Source: Rheinheimera sp. A13L
GTDB lineage: Bacteria > Pseudomonadota > Gammaproteobacteria > Enterobacterales > Alteromonadaceae
Direction: 5' to 3'
Length of the DNA: 64,000 nucleotides
Assembly (NCBI RefSeq): GCF_000217935.1
Contig: NZ_AFHI01000001.1
Location: 302,542-366,541, forward strand
Shown one piece after another: positions 57,037 through 64,000 of this stretch; the stretch's first letter is position 1; every line of letters begins with the position of its first letter. The position numbers and the translations under genes are program-made. The notes under the pieces are model-generated. The model did no database searches. It saw only the letters and a list, made by a program, of their open reading frames with translations, and had not been told where the DNA came from.

Positions 57037-57510
57037 ATGTTTGATATCCTCATATATTTGTTCGAAAACTACATCCATAACGAGTCAGAAATTTATGTGA
57101 ATCATGCCGATCTGCAGCGTGAGCTCAGCAAAGCCGGTTTCCATGATGATGATATTTTTAAGGCCCTGCGTTGGCTGGATTCTTTATCTGCCTTGCAGGA
57201 AAGTCATGTTAAGCCCTATTTAACCAAAGTTAATTCGACCGCAATTCGTATTTATACTGTGGAAGAGCAACGTAAGCTGGAGACTGAGTGTCAGGGTTTC
57301 CTGCTGTTTCTGGAACAAATCAACGTGCTGGACGCGCCCACCCGCGAGATGGTATTGGACAGAGTAATGGACCTGGATCAGAGTTCTGTGAGTCTGGACG
57401 ATTTAAAATGGGTGGTGTTGATGGTGCTGTTTAATGTGCCTGGTCGTGAAAATGCTTATGCCCAGATGGAAGACCTTATTTTTGACGAACCTACAGGGCC
57501 GCTGCATTAA
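57037..57510 (+). CDS. smg: Smg family protein (DUF494)
   Basis: 157 residues. Small, acidic, helical protein of unknown function, recognisable by its opening MFDILIYLFENYIHNE and the closing WVVLMVLFNVPGRENAYAQM. The dprA-smg order matches E. coli. It stops inside the terminator stem at 57497-57521. Confidence 0.9.
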   Translation: MFDILIYLFENYIHNESEIYVNHADLQRELSKAGFHDDDIFKALRWLDSLSALQESHVKPYLTKVNSTAIRIYTVEEQRKLETECQGFLLFLEQINVLDAPTREMVLDRVMDLDQSSVSLDDLKWVVLMVLFNVPGRENAYAQMEDLIFDEPTGPLH

Positions 57511-57521
57511 GCGGCCTTTTT
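57497..57521 (+). terminator. Terminator after smg
   Basis: GGCCGCT (57497-57503) and AGCGGCC (57510-57516) pair, followed by five T. The stem begins within the last codons of smg. Confidence 0.8.
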
Positions 57522-57559
57522 CGTTGCAAGCCTCGCTGTAACGACTATTACTTTGGGTA

Positions 57560-57565
57560 TATAAT
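57560..57565 (+). promoter_or_regulatory. -10 box upstream of yrdD
   Basis: TATAAT, a perfect -10, 28 bases before the ATG. The best -35 at the right distance (TGTAAC near 57537) is poor, so it is a moderate prediction. Confidence 0.4.
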
Positions 57566-57593
57566 CTGTGCTGTTTTCTTCTATGGCCTTTGT

Positions 57594-58139
57594 ATGTCCC
57601 AGTCTGACGATACACTTTTTCAACATGAAAAAACCGCAGAGCCTTGTCCTCTGTGTGGCCATGCTTTGCAGATTAAAAGTGGCAAAAATGGGCCTTTTTT
57701 AGGCTGTAGCAACTATCCGGCCTGTAATTACCTCAAAGCGCTGCATCCCCATGAAAATACAGTGGTAAAAGTACTGGAGGATCAACTTTGTCCAGAATGT
57801 GGAAACGAACTGGCGGTCAAAAACGGTCGCTACGGTATGTTTATTGGTTGTAGCCATTACCCACATTGTCATTTTATTGTGCATGCCGATGAACCCGAAC
57901 CCAGTGATGTGCCTTGCCCTGAATGCAAAAAAGGCCAATTGCTGGAGCGTACCAGCAAATATGGCAAAGCTTTTTATGGCTGCAGCAGATACCCGGACTG
58001 TAAATGCCTGCTGAATTTTAAGCCTGTCGAAGGGCAATGCCAGTTCTGTAATTATCCATTGTTGATGGAAAAACCTTCGGCTTCTGGTGTGAAACTACTG
58101 TGCGCCAGTAAAAAATGTCAGAAAGTGCAGGGCAGTTAA
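57594..58139 (+). CDS. yrdD: Topoisomerase-type zinc-ribbon protein YrdD
   Basis: 181 residues made of repeated C4 zinc ribbons like the C-terminal fingers of topoisomerase I. Three good copies (CPLCG with GCSNYPAC, CPECG with GCSHYPHC, CPECK with GCSRYPDC) and a degenerate fourth (CQFCNYPLL, CASKKC). It lacks the topoisomerase catalytic core. Its role is probably nucleic-acid binding. In E. coli it is next to tsaC and aroE. Confidence 0.9.
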   Translation: MSQSDDTLFQHEKTAEPCPLCGHALQIKSGKNGPFLGCSNYPACNYLKALHPHENTVVKVLEDQLCPECGNELAVKNGRYGMFIGCSHYPHCHFIVHADEPEPSDVPCPECKKGQLLERTSKYGKAFYGCSRYPDCKCLLNFKPVEGQCQFCNYPLLMEKPSASGVKLLCASKKCQKVQGS

Positions 58140-58172
58140 AGCTGGCAAAGAAAGGGCTACTTCGCCAGCTTT
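58138..58172. terminator. Hairpin between convergent yrdD and purK
   Basis: AAAGCTGGC and GCCAGCTTT pair across a 17-base loop. There is only a short T tail in either direction, so the prediction is modest. Confidence 0.4.
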
Positions 58173-58178
58173 AGAATG

Positions 58179-59330
58179 TTATTGCAGTTGTTTCAGCCGA
58201 GCCGCCACTAAATCCAGTTCTGGAAACTCATCTTCAGGTAAATGCTGACGCAACAGATCAAAACGTTGTGCCAGTTCGCTGGTGCTGGTGGCACTTAAAT
58301 TGATATGCCCCATTTTTCGGCCCGGTCTTTTACCTTTGCCGTACCAGTGTAAATGGCAGCTTGGCAAAGTTAATACTGCAGGGCTGACATGATCTTCACC
58401 CAGAATATTCACCATCAAAGTGGGACGCACTAAAGCTGTGCTGCCGAGTGGCAAACCACAAACTGCCCGTAAATGATTTTCAAACTGGCAGGTGTCTGCA
58501 CCTTGTTGGGTCCAGTGTCCTGAGTTGTGCACCCTTGGTGCTATCTCATTCACCATCAACTTATCGCCAACCTGAAAAAACTCCAGCGCCAATACACCAA
58601 CATAATCCAAAGCCGTGGCTACAGCTTCAAACATCTGCTTAGCTTGTTGTTGTAATTCCTGTTGACCAGGTAAAGCCAGAGATACCGCCAGTACACCAGA
58701 GACATGATGATTTTCTGTCAGAGGGTAAACCACCATATCGCCAGCCTGATTACGGGCGCCGACTAAACTGACTTCACGGTCAAAACGGACAAACTGCTCT
58801 GCCACTATGGCTTGTGGCAATGTGTGATCAGCTCCTGCCATAAACTGCTGAATATCAGCCCAAACCCCTTGTGCATCCGCCTGAGTTTTTAAACGCCATT
58901 GGCCTTTGCCGTCATAACCTGCCAAGGCACTTTTCAGCACCAGTGGTAAACCCAGCTGTTCAATCGCCTGATAAAAATCCTGTTCAGTCACCACAATGCT
59001 GTAGGCGGCGTTAGTCACAGCAGCTTTATCCAGCAATTGTTTTTCCTGACGCCTGTCGCCACCTGCTTTAATAGCTGTGCTGTTCGGTAAAAACTTACCG
59101 CTTTGCTGGCAAAGCTCCTGAACCGGGTAAGGGATATGCTCAAACTCAGAAGTGATCACATCCGCATTGGCTATAGCTTGTGCCAGACCAGTCCCCAGTT
59201 TTTGCTGAGTGACAGGGTCAACAATAGTGTCGCTGTTCACATCATAAGCTGAAACTTTTAAGTTCAGCGGTGTGCCAGCCAGGCTCATCATGCGAGCCAG
59301 TTGACCAGCACCTAAAACCAGAACCTTCAT
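58179..59330 (-). CDS. purK: N5-carboxyaminoimidazole ribonucleotide synthase
   Basis: 383 residues, ATP-grasp enzyme. It carboxylates AIR with bicarbonate and ATP in purine synthesis. The start VLVLGAGQLARMMSLAGTPL, the ATP-grasp KSALAGYDGKGQWR and the metal-binding EIAPRVHNSGHWTQ are present. The gap to purE is three bases. Confidence 0.96.
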   Translation of the reverse strand: MKVLVLGAGQLARMMSLAGTPLNLKVSAYDVNSDTIVDPVTQQKLGTGLAQAIANADVITSEFEHIPYPVQELCQQSGKFLPNSTAIKAGGDRRQEKQLLDKAAVTNAAYSIVVTEQDFYQAIEQLGLPLVLKSALAGYDGKGQWRLKTQADAQGVWADIQQFMAGADHTLPQAIVAEQFVRFDREVSLVGARNQAGDMVVYPLTENHHVSGVLAVSLALPGQQELQQQAKQMFEAVATALDYVGVLALEFFQVGDKLMVNEIAPRVHNSGHWTQQGADTCQFENHLRAVCGLPLGSTALVRPTLMVNILGEDHVSPAVLTLPSCHLHWYGKGKRPGRKMGHINLSATSTSELAQRFDLLRQHLPEDEFPELDLVAARLKQLQ

Positions 59331-59333
59331 CAG

Positions 59334-59819
59334 TTATTCCTCGGCTGGGTTAGGCTGGGCAAGCACTGTGTCTGTTTGTTCTTTGCGGAATGCATCAATT
59401 TTGCTCATCAGCTCTGCATCAGAGGTCGCCAGAATTTGAGCTGCCAGTAAACCAGCGTTGGTCGCGCCAGCTTCGCCTATAGCAAGAGTACCCACTGCAA
59501 CACCTTTAGGCATCTGCACTATGGATAACAAAGAGTCCAGACCTTTTAAAGCTTTAGACTGCACAGGCACACCTAAGACGGGCAAGCTGGTAAAAGCCGC
59601 AGCCATACCAGGTAAATGCGCTGCACCACCTGCACCTGCAATAATGACTTTTAAACCACGTGCAGCTGCACTAGTGGCATAGTCGGCTAAGAGTTGAGGA
59701 GTTCTGTGAGCTGAAACAACGGTAGTTTCATAGGCGATTTGAAAACGATCTAACATATCGGCCGCGTTTTTCATTGTGGGCCAATCAGATTTAGACCCCA
59801 TGATAATACCTACTTTCAT
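59334..59819 (-). CDS. purE: N5-CAIR mutase PurE
   Basis: 161 residues. It converts the purK product to [20 protein letters not shown] and SAHRTPQ are class I signatures. I chose ATG 59819, six bases after AAGGAAAC, over ATG 59852. Confidence 0.96.
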   Translation of the reverse strand: MKVGIIMGSKSDWPTMKNAADMLDRFQIAYETTVVSAHRTPQLLADYATSAAARGLKVIIAGAGGAAHLPGMAAAFTSLPVLGVPVQSKALKGLDSLLSIVQMPKGVAVGTLAIGEAGATNAGLLAAQILATSDAELMSKIDAFRKEQTDTVLAQPNPAEE

Positions 59820-59965
59820 CGTTGTTTCCTTAAAGCTGCTAAGAACTGGCATAATAAGGCCGCTATTATATACGCAAAGTAATTGAAGCTGTAGCTTCTG
59901 CTAAGACTCTGGCCGTGACCAGAAAGACTTTTGACTAAAAAACCTCAGATACAGGGCTCAGAAAA

Positions 59966-61494
<1,529 letters not shown>

Positions 61495-61511
61495 TAAACA
61501 CAGAGTAACTA

Positions 61512-61535
61512 AAGGCGCTTCGGCGCCTTGGTTTT
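61512..61535 (+). terminator. hemF terminator
   Basis: AAGGCGC and GCGCCTT pair around a TTCG tetraloop. The T tail is short (GGTTTTA). Confidence 0.75.
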
Positions 61536-61561
61536 ATCTGTAGCCCATTGTCTGTAGATCA

Positions 61562-62002
61562 TTATCTGTTGATCATATGGCTGGCCAGTTGCGCCAGCGA
61601 ATGGCTTAGCCCTTGGCGCAGTAACTTGTCTTCTACCACTTCAGCCAAAGCTTTATCCATACAAAACATCCACTGATCGCGCATCTGTTGATCAACAGCA
61701 AAAGGCATATGCCGCATCCGTAAACGTGGATGACCGTATTTTTCTTCAAACAAAGAAGGGCCGCCCAGCCAGCCTGATAAAAACTCAAAAAACTTTTGCC
61801 TTATGGCGTCCAGTGGCTGAGGATGAATCGCATACAATTCGGCTGCTTCAGGTACTGTCGACATAATGTCGTAGAATCTGTTAGCCAGACGCCGTGTTGC
61901 TGCTTCGCCGCCAATCAGCTCGTAAGGCGTGGTCGCCGGAGTTGGATGTGGCTTGCTATTTGGCTGGCTTTTATTAAAAATCGCGTCAAACAACTTTTTC
62001 AT
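61562..62002 (-). CDS. Group II truncated hemoglobin
   Basis: 146 residues. The globin core is about 25-140; it has YGHPRLRMRHMPF with proximal His98 and a Trp111 in the G helix position, as in trHbO proteins. Likely roles are O2 or NO chemistry in the cytosol. I chose ATG 62002 over an in-frame start at 62050, which would run into aroE. The start is nine bases from the divergent aroE start. Confidence 0.88.
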   Translation of the reverse strand: MKKLFDAIFNKSQPNSKPHPTPATTPYELIGGEAATRRLANRFYDIMSTVPEAAELYAIHPQPLDAIRQKFFEFLSGWLGGPSLFEEKYGHPRLRMRHMPFAVDQQMRDQWMFCMDKALAEVVEDKLLRQGLSHSLAQLASHMINR

Positions 62003-62011
62003 GGTGAACCT

Positions 62012-62827
62012 GTGGACCGTTACGCTGTATTTGGAAATCCTGTTGGGCACTCAAAGTCACCGCTGATCCATAGCTGGTTTGCCAAACAAACCGCACAAGC
62101 TTTGAGTTACGAGGCCATTTTAGCACCGGTAGACGCCTTTGCCGACAGCTGGTTTAGCTTTGTTGCTGCGGGAGGCCGTGGTGGTAATGTCACTGTGCCT
62201 TTTAAAGAGCAGGCTTATCAGTTGGCAGAACAGCTCAGTGAACGCGCTTTGCAGGCTGGAGCAGTGAACACCTTATATATAGATAAAGAGGGTGTGCTTT
62301 GTGGTGATAACACCGATGGTTTAGGTTTAGTGGCTGATTTAACCCGACTGGGAGCGGAGTTAAAAGACACCACTATTTTAGTCTTAGGTGCTGGTGGAGC
62401 TTGCCGTGGTGCAGTGGGGCCTTTATTGACTGCTGGTGTAAAGCATATTCATATAGCCAACAGAACAGCAGCAAAGGCTGAAGCAATAGCCGAACTTTTT
62501 GATAAGCGGGTGACTGCATCAGGTTATAACGAAGTGCCGGCTGAAAAATGGAGCCTGGTCATCAACGCCACTTCAAGTGGATTGGACCAACAAAGACCGC
62601 TGTTAGCAGAACAACATCTTCAGCACTGCTTTTTGGCCTATGATATGTTGTATGGCAAAGAGCCGACCGCTTTTCTGATCTGGTGTCAGCAACAAGGTGT
62701 ACCTCAATCTGCTGATGGTTTAGGTATGTTAGTCAGTCAGGCCGCAGAAAGCTTTGCCATATGGCGTGGTGTTAAACCTGATGTGACTCCAGTACTGCAG
62801 CAACTGACGGCTATGGTGAAGGCATGA
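62012..62827 (+). CDS. aroE: Shikimate dehydrogenase AroE
   Basis: 271 residues. It reduces 3-dehydroshikimate with NADPH. Seen: VFGNPVGHSKSPLIHSWF, the catalytic-lysine VPFKE, GDNTDGLG, the NADP loop LGAGGACRGA and NRT. The start is GTG 62012 (protein VDRYAVFGNP); a longer plus-strand frame would overlap the globin gene and add non-family sequence. Its stop overlaps the next gene's ATG. Confidence 0.95.
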   Translation: MDRYAVFGNPVGHSKSPLIHSWFAKQTAQALSYEAILAPVDAFADSWFSFVAAGGRGGNVTVPFKEQAYQLAEQLSERALQAGAVNTLYIDKEGVLCGDNTDGLGLVADLTRLGAELKDTTILVLGAGGACRGAVGPLLTAGVKHIHIANRTAAKAEAIAELFDKRVTASGYNEVPAEKWSLVINATSSGLDQQRPLLAEQHLQHCFLAYDMLYGKEPTAFLIWCQQQGVPQSADGLGMLVSQAAESFAIWRGVKPDVTPVLQQLTAMVKA

Positions 62828-63072
62828 ACCAGCAACTGATCTTTAATCATGACTTCAGTTTTGATGAAAACACCGATTCAGTCAGTTGTAGTTGTTTAGC
62901 TGCTGGCATGCGGCTACGTATCTATATAAAGAAGCCACAAGGCTGGGATAACCAAAGCTGGCTGGAGCAAATAAAAGAAGACTGCTTTTATTGGGAAGAA
63001 CAAATAGAAGAAGCGGCCAAACAAGACCGCTTTAATACAGATGGTGTGTTGCATCTGGATGGTTCAGCTTAA
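62824..63072 (+). CDS. DUF1488 family protein (YrdB-like)
   Basis: 82 residues. Short acidic protein of the DUF1488 family, no known function. It is coupled to aroE by an ATGA overlap, as yrdB is in E. coli. Its 3' end overlaps the convergent yrdA-like gene by nine bases. Confidence 0.85.
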   Translation: MNQQLIFNHDFSFDENTDSVSCSCLAAGMRLRIYIKKPQGWDNQSWLEQIKEDCFYWEEQIEEAAKQDRFNTDGVLHLDGSA

Positions 63073-63603
63073 CGGCTCGGCCAGATACTCATCTTTTAAT
63101 ACCACATAGTTAATAGCAGACTGAGTCAGAAAACTACGTTCTGCTTCATTCAGCGGCCTGGCTTGTTTTACCGGGCTGCCTACATATAAGTAACCAGACT
63201 CTAATCTTTTGCCAGGTGGTACTAAACTACCGGCACCAATAATGACATCGTCTTCTACTATAACGTCGTCCATCACTATAGCGCCCATACCCACCAGAAT
63301 ACGATTGCCCAACTGACAACCATGCAACATCACTTTATGGCCCACTGTGACATCGTCTCCTATAAGAAGAGGAGAACCGCCCGGGTTCTTTATAGTCGGG
63401 CGGGACACATGCAATACAGAACCGTCCTGCACATTAGTGCGCTCACCAATGCGGATAATGTTCACATCACCCCGTGCTGCTACTAATGGCCAGATACTAC
63501 TATTGAGGCCAATTTGAATATCGCCAACCAAAACAGACGATGGATGCACATAAACCCCGCCATCAAGCTGTGGAGTTTTACCTTTATATGAAGTTAATGA
63601 CAT
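63064..63603 (-). CDS. yrdA: Gamma-carbonic-anhydrase-like hexapeptide protein
   Basis: 179 residues with the left-handed beta-helix hexapeptide repeat. Zinc-ligand histidines appear in SVLHVSRP and TVGHKVMLHGC. E. coli YrdA has the fold but no clear carbonic anhydrase activity, so activity is uncertain. I chose ATG 63603, with AGAGGAA upstream, over 63684. Confidence 0.9.
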   Translation of the reverse strand: MSLTSYKGKTPQLDGGVYVHPSSVLVGDIQIGLNSSIWPLVAARGDVNIIRIGERTNVQDGSVLHVSRPTIKNPGGSPLLIGDDVTVGHKVMLHGCQLGNRILVGMGAIVMDDVIVEDDVIIGAGSLVPPGKRLESGYLYVGSPVKQARPLNEAERSFLTQSAINYVVLKDEYLAEPLS

Positions 63604-63714
63604 AAGAATTTCCTCTGCTGCTGCAGGAGTATGCGACAAATGTTGAAAAAAAGCACGGTTCGATTGAATTTCAGGCTGTCGCACTCAAAAGTACAAGTTT
63701 TCTCAAAAAGAGTA

Positions 63715-63742
63715 TTGCGCGCCGCCAAAAACTCCCTATAAT
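63715..63742 (+). promoter_or_regulatory. rRNA-type promoter 1
   Basis: TTGCGC (63715-63720), 16-base spacer, perfect TATAAT (63737-63742), then GCGCGCC. It is the first of three tandem promoters in the 397-base stretch after yrdA; I see no gene there. Confidence 0.65.
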
Positions 63743-63822
63743 GCGCGCCATGCCAACGGGGTAGTGCGAAAGCAGCTCTGGGGTGGTTTTGAAATGAAGT
63801 GAAAAATGATGCAAAACATCGC

Positions 63823-63850
63823 TTGACACGACGATGAAAACCACTAAAAT
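63823..63850 (+). promoter_or_regulatory. rRNA-type promoter 2
   Basis: Perfect TTGACA (63823-63828), 16-base spacer, TAAAAT (63845-63850), then the GC-rich GGCCGCC, a discriminator typical of stringently controlled promoters. Confidence 0.75.
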
Positions 63851-63942
63851 GGCCGCCTCGCAGCGCGGTGGAGTCGAAAGGCTCAAAAGTGAAGCGAAGC
63901 AGTTTAAGTGGTGAGTTTGAGAAATAAAATCAAAACACTGGC

Positions 63943-63970
63943 TTGACACAAATTCTGGGAAGTGTAAGAT
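63943..63970 (+). promoter_or_regulatory. rRNA-type promoter 3
   Basis: TTGACA (63943-63948), 16-base spacer, TAAGAT (63965-63970), followed by CGCCTCCCGC. The upstream GGCTTGACACA copies the layout of promoter 2. Confidence 0.7.
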
Positions 63971-64000
63971 ACGCCTCCCGCTGAACGTCCCTGACGCATC

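Noticed and set aside
59853..59965. PurR operator before purE
   Set aside because: Only a half-site-like ACGCAAA occurs; the second half is missing.

Overview
The window is a stretch of gammaproteobacterial chromosome around the replication origin. Gene order (mnmG-rsmG-parA-parB-atpIBEFHAGDC, an E. coli-type oriC between mnmG and mioC, rpmH-rnpA-yidD-yidC-mnmE, dnaA-dnaN-recF-gyrB, glyQS, def-fmt-rsmB-trkA, dprA-smg-yrdD, purEK, tsaC-hemF-aroE) and protein similarity recalled from memory suggest an Alteromonadales/Chromatiales-type organism such as Rheinheimera or Alishewanella. The genus is an inference; no database was searched.

Layout. 1-256 holds the tail of an unrecognised gene. 257-1426 is a decayed IS3-family insertion sequence. 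1480-8427 is the complete F1Fo ATP synthase operon on the minus strand, with a promoter at 8457-8484 and a terminator at 1435-1463. 8536-12795 carries parB, parA, rsmG and mnmG. 12840-13256 is oriC: AT-rich 13-mers, DnaA boxes and dense GATC sites. mioC (minus) and deaD (plus) diverge beyond it. 15881-19003 holds trxC, a PEBP-family protein, a TauE-type permease and an MFS transporter. 19025-20056 is a rhuM-like accessory gene directly behind mnmE. 20071-23900 is mnmE, yidC, yidD, rnpA and rpmH. 24344-30357 is dnaA-dnaN-recF-gyrB. 30513-33303 is a two-gene OLD nuclease plus SF1 helicase cassette (Gabija-like, or class 2 OLD) lodged between gyrB and glyQS.

33490-36479 is glyQS. 36570-39070 is a LytTR/LytS-type two-component pair with an upstream partner of unknown function. 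39303-41358 holds an exported trypsin-like protease, tusA and a HepT/MntA-type toxin-antitoxin pair. 41439-44774 is fadBA. Then follow slt, pepQ, yigZ, trkH, and on the minus strand trkA, rsmB, fmt and def; then a LysM protein, dprA, smg and yrdD; purK/purE; tsaC, hemF, a truncated globin, aroE, a DUF1488 gene and a gamma-carbonic-anhydrase-like gene. The last 300 bases contain three tandem strong promoters, as expected just upstream of an rRNA operon that starts beyond the window.

Most of the window is housekeeping: replication initiation and partition, energy coupling, ribosome and tRNA modification, protein maturation, potassium uptake, fatty-acid oxidation. The accessory elements are the IS remnant, the rhuM-like gene, the OLD/helicase pair and the HepT/MntA pair. 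The OLD/helicase pair is the best candidate for an interesting defence system.
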